64,000 nucleotides of DNA from Bacillus sp. UNC41MFS5 (GTDB taxonomy: Bacteria > Bacillota > Bacilli > Bacillales_B > DSM-18226): assembly GCF_000686805.1 (NCBI RefSeq), contig NZ_KK366017.1, forward strand, positions 1,096,808 to 1,160,807, read 5' to 3'. Position 1 is the stretch's first letter. Each line of letters opens with the position of its first letter. Of the stretch, positions 1 through 8,550 are shown piece by piece. The translations under genes were made by a program, and so were the position numbers. The notes under the pieces are model-generated. The model was not told where the DNA came from, made no database searches, and saw nothing but the letters and a program-made list of their open reading frames with translations.

Positions 1-1122
1 ATTGCTCCAGATTCATTCAAAGGCTCTATTTCTGCTGGGGATATTTGTTTTGCGATAAAAGAGGGAATCCTCCGTGTATTTCCAGATGCGGAAATAAAGG
101 CTGTACCGCTTGCTGATGGTGGTGAAGGAACACTGGAAAATATGATTTATTCATCAAATGGTACCTTAATGCGAATAAAAGTAAAAGGACCAATGGGGAA
201 AGAGGTTATTGCTGCATATGGAATATTGGGAGATGGGGAAACAGTTGTAGTTGAAATGGCTCAAGCTTCTGGTCTTCCCCTTGTTGAACCCGAGGAAAGA
301 AATCCGTATATTGCTACAAGTTTTGGCACAGGCCAATTAATAAAACATGCACTAGATGCAGGTTACCGGAGATTCATCATTGGTTTAGGTGGTAGTGCAA
401 CGAATGACTGTGGCACTGGAATGCTAACGGCTCTAGGATTAAAGCTTTTTGATAAAAATGGAAATATATTAACAGAAGGTGGGGGATTTCTCTCCGATTT
501 ATCATTTTTCGATGAATCAGGGCTCGACCCTCGGATAGTCGAGTCGAATTTTACCATTGCAAGTGATGTAATAAATAAGCTTTGCGGAAAGGAAGGAGCA
601 TCTGTGGTATTTGGCCCTCAAAAAGGTGCATCACCTGAAATGGTTAAACACCTTGACGATGCGCTAAGTCATTTTGCGGACATTGTGTATAAACAAAAAG
701 GTGTTGATATTAAGAGGTATCCAGGAGGTGGTGCTGCTGGTGGCATGGGGGCAGCACTTATTGCATTTCTAGGAGCTTCCGTCCAGTCTGGTGTTGATGT
801 TATTATGAAAGAAGTTGACTTTGATGGGCAAATTATAGGTGCTGACCTGATTATTACAGGTGAAGGAAAGCTTGATGCACAAACAATATCGGGGAAGGTA
901 ATTTCAGGGGTAAGCAAAATTGCAAGAAAACATCAAGTACCTGTCATTGTCATATGTGGAGGAGTAGAAATAGAACCAACCAAGTTTAATGAACTGGGCA
1001 TTCTTTCTGCATTTTCAATTGTTCCCGGACCTTGTTCCTTAAATGAATCCATGAAAAAATCGGCGGCATGGATTACTGAACGGACGGAAGCAATTATAAG
1101 AATAATTAGCTACTATAAATAG
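1..1122 (+). CDS. glxK: Glycerate kinase (5' end cut by window edge)
   Basis: Phosphorylates D-glycerate with ATP in the cytoplasm, feeding glyoxylate/glycerate carbon into glycolysis. The reading frame is open from base 1 and begins IAPDSFKGSISA, the usual second to fourteenth residues of the glycerate kinase family, so only a handful of N-terminal codons lie outside the window. Further family signatures are ADGGEGT near residue 40, GLGGSATNDCGTG in the middle and ITGEGKLDAQT-SGK towards the C-terminus. The total of about 373 visible residues fits the usual 375-380. The gene stands alone here: the next gene is over 600 bases away, so its operon partners, if any, lie upstream of the window. 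Confidence 0.93.
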   Translation: MAPDSFKGSISAGDICFAIKEGILRVFPDAEIKAVPLADGGEGTLENMIYSSNGTLMRIKVKGPMGKEVIAAYGILGDGETVVVEMAQASGLPLVEPEERNPYIATSFGTGQLIKHALDAGYRRFIIGLGGSATNDCGTGMLTALGLKLFDKNGNILTEGGGFLSDLSFFDESGLDPRIVESNFTIASDVINKLCGKEGASVVFGPQKGASPEMVKHLDDALSHFADIVYKQKGVDIKRYPGGGAAGGMGAALIAFLGASVQSGVDVIMKEVDFDGQIIGADLIITGEGKLDAQTISGKVISGVSKIARKHQVPVIVICGGVEIEPTKFNELGILSAFSIVPGPCSLNESMKKSAAWITERTEAIIRIISYYK

Positions 1123-1735
1123 TTATTATTCAGGTGTTGGCAGTCTTAAAATTTGCCCGAGATCTGCTTGCAAGGGGACTGGTTGTTTAATTCCCACTTT
1201 TCCCCGTCAACCAAATGCATCATACCAACAGTCTCGGAGATTTTTCAGTTATGTTTTTCCGACTGTTTAAACTTGAGTTGAAAGTGCGGAATCACCAGTA
1301 TTTTTCTGAATATTACATAGACTATTACGACGGAATTTGATTTTATGTCCAATCCACCAAGTATTGTATGAATGGTGGATTTTTTTTGCATAAATAAATA
1401 GGGAAACCCAAAATAGAGTGAATACCTAAGATTAGGTTGGGACAAATTAACCGCTTCTGTTCTGAAGTTATTCGGAAAAACAGCACAATGGAAAACATTT
1501 CATCCTTCATAAAAAGTCCAAGTAAACTTTTCTATTAGGTAAAATATCAGTTGTAAATCATTCATAAACAAGAAAAAATTGAATTGGCTGAGTTCTAAAA
1601 AGTAGGTAAAATTCTTTAAGAACGTAGTCTGCTTTCCATTTTAGTATACTGATTTCAGAGGTGTTGTTTATTTCTTTGTTTTTTTGTTTTTTGTCCATAG
1701 TTCTTAAGAAATTCATTTTTTGTGGAGGGAAAAAA
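1123..1735. other. Long intergenic stretch with one terminator-like hairpin
   Basis: About 610 bases without a convincing gene. Open frames here are short and AT-biased and lack a ribosome site. The only clear structure is the hairpin at 1351-1387, listed separately. It sits about 230 bases beyond the glycerate kinase stop, so either the transcript has a long 3' tail or a small untranslated RNA ends there. The last 100 bases should hold the promoter of the DNA glycosylase gene. Confidence 0.5.
1351..1387 (+). terminator. Rho-independent terminator
   Basis: A 9-bp perfect stem (AATCCACCA / TGGTGGATT) with a 13-base loop, followed by a run of seven T. Its orientation suits plus-strand transcription, from glycerate kinase or from an unannotated small RNA. 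Confidence 0.7.
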
Positions 1736-2362
1736 GTGGGAGATTCTAAAAAAGAAATCGTACCATTACCCGAGGATTTTTATGTTCAGCCCACCCTTGA
1801 ACTGGCAAAGGCATTGCTTGGATGCCTCCTTGTAAAAGAAACGAATGAGGGAATGTCGGCAGGATATATTGTTGAAACAGAGGCATACATAGGTCCTGGC
1901 GATAGGGCTGCACACAGCTACAATAATAGGAGGACGCGAAGAACAGAGGTTATGTTCCAACGTTCAGGACTTGTTTATACTTATTTAATGCATACACACT
2001 GCCTTTTCAATGTGGTCAGTGGCGGTGAAGAACATCCTGAAGCCGTTTTGGTCCGCGCCCTTGAACCTCGATACGGTCTCGAATTAATGAAAAAGAGAAG
2101 AGGTAAGGAAGATTTGCCAAGTCTGACAAATGGCCCTGGCAATCTGTCAAAATCATTAGGCATTACCATGGAGGACTATGGCTGCCTCCTCACGCTTCCA
2201 CCGTTATATATCGCGAAGGGCTTTTGTCCGGAAACTATATCCGTCGGCAAAAGGATTGGAATTGATAAATCTGGTGAAGCCCGGGATTATCCATGGCGAT
2301 TCTGGGTGACGAATAATCAATATGTTTCTCGGCATCAAAAATCTGACTATGTAATTGTCTGA
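1736..2362 (+). CDS. DNA-3-methyladenine glycosylase (AAG/MPG family)
   Basis: Base-excision repair enzyme that removes alkylated purines such as 3-methyladenine and hypoxanthine from DNA. Family blocks are visible: LAKALLGCLLV, IVETEAYIGPGDRAAHS (with the active-site glutamate), RSGLVYTYLMHTHCLFNVV and the late NGPGNLSKSLGI block. I place the start at GTG 1736 because GGAGGG lies seven bases upstream. An in-frame ATG at 1661 would add 25 hydrophobic residues not typical of the family and has no ribosome site. At 208 aa it is close to the length of Bacillus YxlJ-type enzymes. It is monocistronic, with a hairpin just after the stop. Confidence 0.93.
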   Translation: MGDSKKEIVPLPEDFYVQPTLELAKALLGCLLVKETNEGMSAGYIVETEAYIGPGDRAAHSYNNRRTRRTEVMFQRSGLVYTYLMHTHCLFNVVSGGEEHPEAVLVRALEPRYGLELMKKRRGKEDLPSLTNGPGNLSKSLGITMEDYGCLLTLPPLYIAKGFCPETISVGKRIGIDKSGEARDYPWRFWVTNNQYVSRHQKSDYVIV

Positions 2363-2372
2363 AAAGTAAAGA

Positions 2373-2396
2373 GGACTTAACTCGTTGGTTAAGTCC
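2373..2396 (+). terminator. Hairpin after glycosylase gene, weak U-tract
   Basis: Perfect 9-bp stem (GGACTTAAC / GTTAAGTCC) with a 6-base loop starting 11 bases after the stop codon. No T-run follows, so its termination strength is doubtful. It may act mainly to stabilise the 3' end. Confidence 0.45.
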
Positions 2397-2482
2397 CTAT
2401 AATAAATGGATTCGTTTAGTTTTCCTTAGTAAGAATTAGGCTTATAGCCAATTATTCTTCCTTTCCTAAAGTTTATTTATCG

Positions 2483-2510
2483 AAAAGGATTATCCATTTA
2501 ATCCTTTTGT
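2483..2510. terminator. Bidirectional terminator-like hairpin
   Basis: Perfect 10-bp stem (AAAAGGATTA / TAATCCTTTT) with a 6-base loop between two convergent genes. The stem ends in A/T runs on both strands, so it could end the glycosylase transcript and also that of the minus-strand gene whose stop is at 2555. Confidence 0.6.
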
Positions 2511-2554
2511 TTCGATTTTACGAGTATGAAGTTTTTCTAAGACTACAATCCTGG

Positions 2555-3253
2555 TCAACACCCCCTCGTCATAGAAATGGTTTGGTTCTGATCACCCGGA
2601 CCGATAAAATCTAATGCGGCAGGAGAAAAAACTATAACTTTTCTTTTAACGGCCTCCAAAGGAATTCGGATTGGCTCAAAAACCTCCCTATCCTGAAAAG
2701 CTTTACCTCCCTTGGTTATTCGCTTTTTCTCATCTCTTTCGAAGGCAGTCTTATTTTTCTTGTCAATTGTGTTCATAGTGACATGCTCTTTCACTTTTTC
2801 AGTTAGTAGTGATGGTTCTTTCTCGGTTTGGCAAACTTCTACTTCCATCGAAGCTACTATTCCGATTTCTCGATTATTAACCACCAAAATGAAGTTGTAA
2901 CCGGTTTTGGTTTTCTTTTGGAGAATTTCAACTTCTTCTGTGATTAACGTGACGAATTCTTCAGGTTGTTTCGTGTGTGAGTCTTGAGAGTTTTCTTTTT
3001 CCTTAATGACACGATAAGCTGCTTTTGCGCCAATTCCTTCATCTGTAAAGTCAAAAGGTTTGATACTCTGTGTGCGTACAAGGTATACATCATTAACCTT
3101 TTCTTTGTTGTTTAATTGGACACATAAAGCAACATCTTCTTTCACCGCCTTTCCCTCACTGTTCGAGAGAGTAGGGACATTCATTTTCATTCCTGGAAAT
3201 TGAACGAAGATGTAGCTGAAGTTTTTCTTGGGATGCACATCTGAAAGTCTCAT
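2555..3253 (-). CDS. Hypothetical protein, possibly spore-related
   Basis: I do not recognise this family. The product is about 232 aa, hydrophilic, lysine/glutamate rich, with no membrane segment or signal peptide. It has two parts that look folded: the start (MRLSDVHPKKNFSYIFVQFP) and the end (EPIRIPLEAVKRKVIVF-PAALDFIGPG), separated by a charged, low-complexity middle. I chose ATG 3253 because GGAAAGG precedes it by ten bases. Frames reaching 3352/3358 exist, but the added residues look non-coding and an AGGAGG upstream is over 20 bases away. The low-complexity charged linker resembles Bacillus coat-associated proteins in style only. It is monocistronic and convergent with the glycosylase gene. 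Confidence 0.6.
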   Translation of the reverse strand: MRLSDVHPKKNFSYIFVQFPGMKMNVPTLSNSEGKAVKEDVALCVQLNNKEKVNDVYLVRTQSIKPFDFTDEGIGAKAAYRVIKEKENSQDSHTKQPEEFVTLITEEVEILQKKTKTGYNFILVVNNREIGIVASMEVEVCQTEKEPSLLTEKVKEHVTMNTIDKKNKTAFERDEKKRITKGGKAFQDREVFEPIRIPLEAVKRKVIVFSPAALDFIGPGDQNQTISMTRGC

Positions 3254-3560
3254 AAACTCACAACCTTTCCGATTTGTACAAGTTTTTTTCCTTGTAGTTG
3301 TATAATTCAATAAGTATCTTCTCATTCCTTTATGAGTATGTTGAGTTTTCATCGTCACTTTCTTATGAAATGTGATGATTCCTCCTAAATTATGAGGAAA
3401 TCTACTATCGAAACATGTAAATGAGATAAAAACGCTTACAAAAACGACAATTTATAGACTATTCGCTCAATTATGTTACAATAAATTTTATATATTAATG
3501 CGACACAAAGAGTCTCCCGCTTAAAAAAATCTTAAAACTTATATACCATGGAGGAAAACT

Positions 3561-4964
3561 ATGAACTTTGTTAGTACACGCGGAAGCGTAAATAAAATTG
3601 GTTTTATCGATACAGTCTTAATGGGATTAGCTAATGATGGGGGATTATTAGTACCAGAGAAGATCCCACAAATTCCTGCAGAAAAGTTAGAAGCAATGTC
3701 AAAACTTACTTATCAAGAATTAGCTTACGAAATCTTTTCTTATTATGTTGATGGTGAAATTCCAAACAATGAGCTAAAGTCGTTAATCGAGAAAAGCTAT
3801 GCTACCTTCCGTCACCCAGAGGTAACACCGGTACAAAAGCTGAAGGATAATATGTATGTATTAGAACTTTTCCATGGCCCGACCTTTGCTTTTAAAGATA
3901 TTGCTCTGCAATTCTTAGGAAACCTATATTCCTATGTTTCAAAGAAGACTGGTGAAACGATTCATATTATTGGTGCAACTTCGGGAGATACTGGTGCATC
4001 AGCCATTGAAGGAGTAAGAGGAAAAGAAGGTATTCGCATTTGTATTTTGCATCCCCACGGTAAAGTAAGTAAGGTGCAAGAATTACAAATGACGACTATT
4101 GATGACCAAAGTGTATTGAATTTGGCTATTAAAGGGACGTTTGATGATGGTCAAAGAATTATCAAGGAATTGTTTGCAGATGTAGAGCTAAAAACTAAAT
4201 ATCACCTGCGTGCCATTAATTCCATCAACTTTGTTCGTATTTTAGCGCAGACAGTTTATTATTTCTATGCCTATTTCCAAGTGACAAAAGAGAGCGATGT
4301 AAAAAATGTTAACTTTAGTGTACCAACAGGTAATTTCGGAGATATCTTTGCTGGTTATCTTGCCAAGAAAATGGGTCTGCCAGTTGGTAAACTCATTGTG
4401 GCGACAAACGAAAATAATATTTTAGAAGGGTTTATCCGTGATGGTGTGTATAAGCCAGGTGAGTTCCGCAGCACCTATAGTCCTTCTATGGATATCCAAG
4501 TAGCAAGCAATTTTGAACGTTATTTGTACTACTTGCTTGATGAAAATCCAATCGAAGTGTCTGCCTTAATGGAGAAATTCAAGACAGAAGGAAAAATCGT
4601 CGTGAACGAGGAACTGCTCCACCAGGTGAAAGAGGATTTTGCGGCACATGGGGTTGATGGAGAAGAATGCTTGCAAACCATTAGTAAGTATTATGATGAA
4701 ACGAGTTATTTATTAGATCCACATACTGCATGTGGGGTTGCTGCATACGAAAAGTGTAATAAACCTAATGAGGTTTGTGTCACTCTTGCAACTGCTCATC
4801 CTGCAAAATTTAATGAGTCCATTGAACGTTGTGATATTAAGCAGCCATTCCCTGAACAAATAAGTGAATTGTTTAATAAACCACAGCAATTCAAAGTGGT
4901 TGAGGCGGATAAAGACGAAGTAGTACGTCAAGTAGAAACGCTCTTTCAATTCTCAGCAAAATAA
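3561..4964 (+). CDS. thrC: Threonine synthase, long form
   Basis: PLP enzyme converting O-phosphohomoserine to threonine. It carries the typical N-terminus MNFVSTRGSVNKIGFIDTVL, the PLP-lysine block HGPTFAFKDIALQFLG near residue 105, GATSGDTGASAIEG and GNFGDIFAGYLAKKMG. At 467 aa it is the long enterobacterial/yeast-type enzyme rather than the roughly 350-aa form encoded with hom and thrB in Bacillus subtilis. No hom or thrB is adjacent, so it may be a second threonine synthase. GGAGG lies eight bases before the ATG. A catabolite-repression-like box with one mismatch (TAAAAACGCTTACA, 3427-3440) lies about 120 bases upstream. A strong terminator follows. Confidence 0.93.
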   Translation: MNFVSTRGSVNKIGFIDTVLMGLANDGGLLVPEKIPQIPAEKLEAMSKLTYQELAYEIFSYYVDGEIPNNELKSLIEKSYATFRHPEVTPVQKLKDNMYVLELFHGPTFAFKDIALQFLGNLYSYVSKKTGETIHIIGATSGDTGASAIEGVRGKEGIRICILHPHGKVSKVQELQMTTIDDQSVLNLAIKGTFDDGQRIIKELFADVELKTKYHLRAINSINFVRILAQTVYYFYAYFQVTKESDVKNVNFSVPTGNFGDIFAGYLAKKMGLPVGKLIVATNENNILEGFIRDGVYKPGEFRSTYSPSMDIQVASNFERYLYYLLDENPIEVSALMEKFKTEGKIVVNEELLHQVKEDFAAHGVDGEECLQTISKYYDETSYLLDPHTACGVAAYEKCNKPNEVCVTLATAHPAKFNESIERCDIKQPFPEQISELFNKPQQFKVVEADKDEVVRQVETLFQFSAK

Positions 4965-4984
4965 ACTCTTTTTATTTTAGTATA

Positions 4985-5022
4985 AAAAGCAACTACCTCA
5001 TACTTATGGTAGTTGCTTTTTT
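4985..5022 (+). terminator. Rho-independent terminator of thrC
   Basis: 13-bp perfect stem (AAAAGCAACTACC / GGTAGTTGCTTTT) followed by T residues, 20 bases after the thrC stop. Confidence 0.92.
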
Positions 5023-5106
5023 CTTCCATTTATAATTGAACCTTTAATTTTATTGTTTTCTTATTTCTGAAATGTACTGTAGTTGCTCCAAAGGTTTTCC
5101 TCCGAC

Positions 5107-5130
5107 AATTAATTAATTAATTAATTAATA
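5107..5130. repeat. AATT tetranucleotide microsatellite
   Basis: Five uninterrupted AATT units plus a partial copy, in a 400-base intergenic stretch between thrC and phaQ. It is about 250 bases upstream of phaQ, so a phase-variation role on promoter spacing is unlikely but length polymorphism is possible. The rest of the 5023-5300 stretch is AT-rich without a gene. Confidence 0.8.
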
Positions 5131-5301
5131 TTTAAAGAAAGATAACTATCATGTATTTTACACTATATTATGAAAAGGGGAGTTAACAGCAGCTCCCTTA
5201 TTCATAAGCAATTGTTACAGAGCTGTTTTTAATAGCCAAGAATTTATTTGTTATTAATTTTATAAATATTATAAACATTATATATTTTTGTTTTTGGGCT
5301 A

Positions 5302-5335
5302 TTGACGAAATATGACCCATATGTGTAAAATACAC
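5302..5335 (+). promoter_or_regulatory. phaQ promoter with overlapping palindrome
   Basis: TTGACG (5302-5307) and TAAAAT (5326-5331) separated by 18 bases form a sigma-A-like promoter. A perfect palindrome, GTGTA-AAA-TACAC (5323-5335), overlaps the -10 element. Because PhaQ-type PadR proteins repress their own promoter, this palindrome is the natural operator candidate. That assignment is inference. Confidence 0.6.
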
Positions 5336-5362
5336 CTATAGTAATTTTATTGAGGTGTAGTC

Positions 5363-5800
5363 ATGACAAATAATAATAATGAAAAAAATGTTACTCCATC
5401 TAAGCACTTTATCCTTCCATTTATATTATTGCTACTTAGTAGGATGTCACTTCATGGCTATGAACTAATTCAAAAGCTTCAAGCTGTCGGTTTTCACACA
5501 CTTGACCAAGGTAACTTGTATCGTTTAATGAGACAACTAGAGAAGGACAATCTTGTGCAATCAGAGTGGCATACAAATGGAAGTGGTCCTGCCAAACGAA
5601 GTTATTCAATAACTGATACTGGTAAAGGGTATTTAAAGGGTCATGCAATACAACTCGAGCAATACCAATCCATGCTCGATAAATTCTTCAACATGTACTT
5701 TAGTTTTCTTGAGCTCTACCTTCCTCCTTTACATAGGGAGGATAAAATAGAGAAATTAACGAAACAAATTAACGAAACAAATGAGGAGGAACGACGATGA
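5363..5800 (+). CDS. phaQ: PhaQ-like PadR-family repressor
   Basis: PadR-type winged-helix regulator of 145 aa. The helix-turn-helix runs through LLLLSRMSLHGYELIQKL and the wing through NLYRLMRQLEKDNLV-SEW-TNGSGPAKRSYSITDTGKGYL. In Bacillus megaterium the homologue PhaQ senses polyhydroxyalkanoate and controls the phasin gene. The downstream phasin-like gene overlaps by four bases (ATGA), so the two are translationally coupled, as expected for that pair. The usual partners phaR, phaB and phaC are not in the window. It sits behind a promoter with an overlapping palindrome, consistent with autoregulation. Confidence 0.85.
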   Translation: MTNNNNEKNVTPSKHFILPFILLLLSRMSLHGYELIQKLQAVGFHTLDQGNLYRLMRQLEKDNLVQSEWHTNGSGPAKRSYSITDTGKGYLKGHAIQLEQYQSMLDKFFNMYFSFLELYLPPLHREDKIEKLTKQINETNEEERR

Positions 5801-6456
5801 GCCAAAAGGTGATTGATCAAAAAGAAGAAGTCCTAAAAAAGGAAGTTAAAAAAGGAGAGGTTAAAAAAGTGGAAGTTTCAAAAGTAGAAGTACCAAAAGT
5901 GGAAGTTCTAAAAGTAGAGAAGCAGAACGAAACAAGCTATGTTACGGATTCATTTATTGATATTTTTTGGGGGCAATTTGAAGCTGCAGTTTCTCGTACT
6001 AGAGAACTTAGAGAACAACAGCAAGATCTTTACTTAAAGGCTATAAAAGAAACAACCAAGTTCAATGGAGTGTACCGCAATACTTTAAAGGGTCTTTTTG
6101 AACAAGTAACGACTATAAATGGCGATTTGCGTAAAGGGATATTCCAATACAACGTTATTAACGGAAATGAATCTACACAAGTAATGACTGAATCTTTAAA
6201 AAGTCAAGTAAGTGAAGTAGCTAGTAAATTAGAGGAGCTTTATTTAACTCCAATTAACTCAGCTTTTGATTTAATTGAAGGTACAGAGAAGCGTTTTGAA
6301 CAAAATAGCGAGTCATTCATCGAATCTACAAATGAAGCACTTAATGCTTGGGAATCTGTCACAGACGACTATTTAAAACAAGCTAGAAAAACTCATGAAG
6401 ATATTGCTCATAAATTGGAAGATAGCGTACGTGGACTTGTTGCTCCAATTAAATAG
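5797..6456 (+). CDS. phaP: PHA granule-associated phasin-like protein
   Basis: Probable polyhydroxyalkanoate inclusion protein of the Bacillus PhaP type. The identification rests on the phaQ overlap, the small helical amphipathic build (WGQFEAAVSRTRELREQQQD onward) and the absence of membrane segments. It is 219 aa, longer than the roughly 170-aa B. megaterium PhaP. The extra length is an N-terminal five-residue repeat of the form x-K-V-E-V, about six times over residues 12-41, mirrored by a 15-base repeat in the DNA. A strong terminator follows. A different granule or scaffold protein cannot be excluded from sequence alone. Confidence 0.72.
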   Translation: MSQKVIDQKEEVLKKEVKKGEVKKVEVSKVEVPKVEVLKVEKQNETSYVTDSFIDIFWGQFEAAVSRTRELREQQQDLYLKAIKETTKFNGVYRNTLKGLFEQVTTINGDLRKGIFQYNVINGNESTQVMTESLKSQVSEVASKLEELYLTPINSAFDLIEGTEKRFEQNSESFIESTNEALNAWESVTDDYLKQARKTHEDIAHKLEDSVRGLVAPIK

Positions 6457-6528
6457 TACATATCTAAAAGAAAAAACATTCTTTATCTGATGAGCCCTTC
6501 TTTGGTAATAGATAACCTATATCACACA

Positions 6529-6567
6529 AAAAAGCAGCTTTACCTTCATGGCAAGCTGCTTTTTTTT
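6529..6567 (+). terminator. Rho-independent terminator of phaQ-phaP
   Basis: 12-bp stem (AAAAAGCAGCTT / AAGCTGCTTTTT) followed by a T-run, about 75 bases after the phasin gene stop. Confidence 0.92.
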
Positions 6568-6652
6568 AATAATAACGATTTTACAACCGAGTATTCCATC
6601 TTCATATTATTACTTGAAAGTAGGTAATTGAGTAAAGTGGAGTGAGAAAAGT

Positions 6653-6829
6653 ATGCATAACCTTAGCACTGAACAATTGCTAGAAGCATTTGATTCTGCT
6701 ATTAAGTTAAATCTTTGCAAAGACTTTGTTCTGCTATTGGCTAATGAGTTAAACACACGATTTATTAATGAATCATCACCCATAAATGATTATAGAAAAA
6801 TTTTAAATCAGTATATTAATTCAGATTAG
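6653..6829 (+). CDS. sda: Sda-like sporulation checkpoint peptide
   Basis: A 58-codon frame. Its first 36 residues follow the Sda helical-hairpin pattern (LSTEQLLEAFDSAIKLNL then DFVLLLANELNTR), the same spacing of hydrophobics as [29 protein letters not shown] in B. subtilis Sda. Sda inhibits autophosphorylation of the sporulation kinases when DNA replication is blocked. The last 20 residues extend beyond classical Sda. An AGTGGAGTGAG ribosome site precedes the ATG. Sequence similarity over such a short protein is suggestive, not conclusive. Confidence 0.65.
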   Translation: MHNLSTEQLLEAFDSAIKLNLCKDFVLLLANELNTRFINESSPINDYRKILNQYINSD

Positions 6830-6933
6830 AAACTTTTCTCGTAGATATGTGAAATGTTTTTCAATCATAGATTACTTGCACCTAAGAAGATTCAATAGAC
6901 TTTTTGATATCTATTAAAAGTGGAGGGATTTTT

Positions 6934-7092
6934 ATGAATGAACAAGAAAAAACTATATTTATGAGTGAACAAGAAAAAACATTAATATATAAAACCTCAA
7001 GCATTTTAAGAAAAGATACCAGCATCATGAGACTAAACGATATTATTGAAGAACTTGTTCAAGTTATAGAATCAAAAACAAAGCCGGATTAA
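6934..7092 (+). CDS. Small acidic/basic helical protein, unknown
   Basis: A 52-aa protein starting at ATG 6934 behind a good GGAGGG site. The first residues contain a tandem duplication (NEQEKTIFM then SEQEKTLIY) visible at DNA level, followed by a helical segment LRKDTSIMRLNDIIEELVQVIE. No family recognised. It directly follows the Sda-like gene and ends at a strong terminator, so it may share that transcript. Confidence 0.55.
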   Translation: MNEQEKTIFMSEQEKTLIYKTSSILRKDTSIMRLNDIIEELVQVIESKTKPD

Positions 7093-7124
7093 GAATAGAA
7101 ATGAAGCAATATTAGGTTTTAAAA

Positions 7125-7157
7125 GCCCATCCATTTAAACTTGGATGGGCACTTTTA
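7125..7157 (+). terminator. Rho-independent terminator
   Basis: GCCCATCCA / TGGATGGGC stem of 9 bp with flanking A and T tracts, 30 bases after the small gene. Confidence 0.88.
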
Positions 7158-7623
7158 ATTATAAAGGATATCAACAAAACGTTTTTAAACATTCCAAAAG
7201 GAACTTGGATTTTTCTGAAAATGGCTTGTCATATGATTGGATATACCAAAAATTGACATCTGAGGATTGATTGGAATGAATATTTTTAAAAAGATGAGTT
7301 TTAGATCTCAGTTAAGCACTTTAGGTTCATTTTTAATCAAGGAGTCATAGCTAATAGAGATGCCTTGCCCGGCTATTACTGATTTTGAATAATATCAAGA
7401 TTATTTTTAATGAATGGAACTTTATTATGACATGGAAGTCCAATTTTACTATTAAAAATAGTGAATGAGGTAAAAAGAAATGGTAAATATGACTTTCGAC
7501 GTATATTCTCAGTCAGTATACTATAAAGATACTATTACAGAGTATTAATTACCATATGATTCCTACTTATCAATGAAAAATGTAGGATATACTATGAAAT
7601 TATCAATTGTGAGGTGGAAAAAA
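7158..7623. other. AT-rich intergenic stretch, nothing recognised
   Basis: About 465 bases with only very short open frames and no ribosome site followed by a long frame. The last 100 bases presumably carry the patatin gene promoter. Confidence 0.5.
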
Positions 7624-8544
7624 TTGAAGGCAGATGCTGTTTTTGAAGGTGGTGGGGCTAGGGGAATTGCTTTTATTGGAGCGATTCATGCAATGGAAGA
7701 GGAAAAAGTAGAATGGCAAAGATTGGCTGGAACATCAGCGGGAGCTATCATCGCTGCTCTTTTGGCAAGCGGTTATAAAAGCTATGAAATTAGAGATCAT
7801 CTAAGTAAACTAGATTTTTCAAAGCTTCGAGGCAGGACGTACTTGAATCGAATTCCTATTATTGGGTCCTTATTAGAACTAATGTTTCATCTTGGTATTT
7901 ATAAAAACGATTATTTGGAAACATGGCTGGATTCGCTTCTTACAGAAAAAGGGATTAAGACATTTGCGGATCTTCCAAAAGATAAATTGAAGATAATCGC
8001 TTCTGATGTTTCGAATGGGGAAATGCTTATTTTGCCAGATGATCTGGATCGCTATGGGATGACTTCTGCTGATCTAAAAGTTTCAACCGCCGTTATGATG
8101 AGTGCCTCTCTGCCATTTTTCTACCGTCCAGTTATTTGGAAATTAAAAGACAGTAAAAAATCTTACATTTTAGATGGCGGCTTACTTAGTAACTTCCCAA
8201 TATGGATATTCGATACAGACAACCCTCGGTTTCCGACGTTCGGCTTCCGTTTTGTGAAAGACAAAGTGAACATAGACGCCGTTATACCAACCCCGCTTCA
8301 CCTTTTTAAAAATATCATTAAAACGATGATTCAAGCCCATGATTTACGATATTTGAACAAGGATACGATTGAACGGACCATTCAAATTCCAACTGGTGAA
8401 ATCAACGCTACTGATTTTGAACTTAATCAGGATGAAATCGATTTTCTCTATATGTCAGGTTATGCTTCAACAAAAGAATTTTTATCGAAGTGGGATTTTG
8501 AACAATATAAGATAAAAAGAATGCAAAGATTAAAGACTAAATAG
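7624..8544 (+). CDS. Patatin-like phospholipase
   Basis: Cytoplasmic or membrane-associated serine lipase/acyl hydrolase of the patatin family. The oxyanion-hole block FEGGGARGIAFIGAI is at the N-terminus, the nucleophile elbow GTSAG follows about 30 residues later, and the catalytic aspartate is in LDGGLLSNFP. I chose TTG 7624 (306 aa) because GAGGTGG lies seven bases before it. An in-frame ATG at 7573 has no ribosome site and adds residues outside the domain. It resembles Bacillus YqhO-type proteins. The downstream DNA is a 52-bp repeat array, not a terminator. Confidence 0.9.
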   Translation: MKADAVFEGGGARGIAFIGAIHAMEEEKVEWQRLAGTSAGAIIAALLASGYKSYEIRDHLSKLDFSKLRGRTYLNRIPIIGSLLELMFHLGIYKNDYLETWLDSLLTEKGIKTFADLPKDKLKIIASDVSNGEMLILPDDLDRYGMTSADLKVSTAVMMSASLPFFYRPVIWKLKDSKKSYILDGGLLSNFPIWIFDTDNPRFPTFGFRFVKDKVNIDAVIPTPLHLFKNIIKTMIQAHDLRYLNKDTIERTIQIPTGEINATDFELNQDEIDFLYMSGYASTKEFLSKWDFEQYKIKRMQRLKTK

Positions 8545-8550
8545 CTGAAA

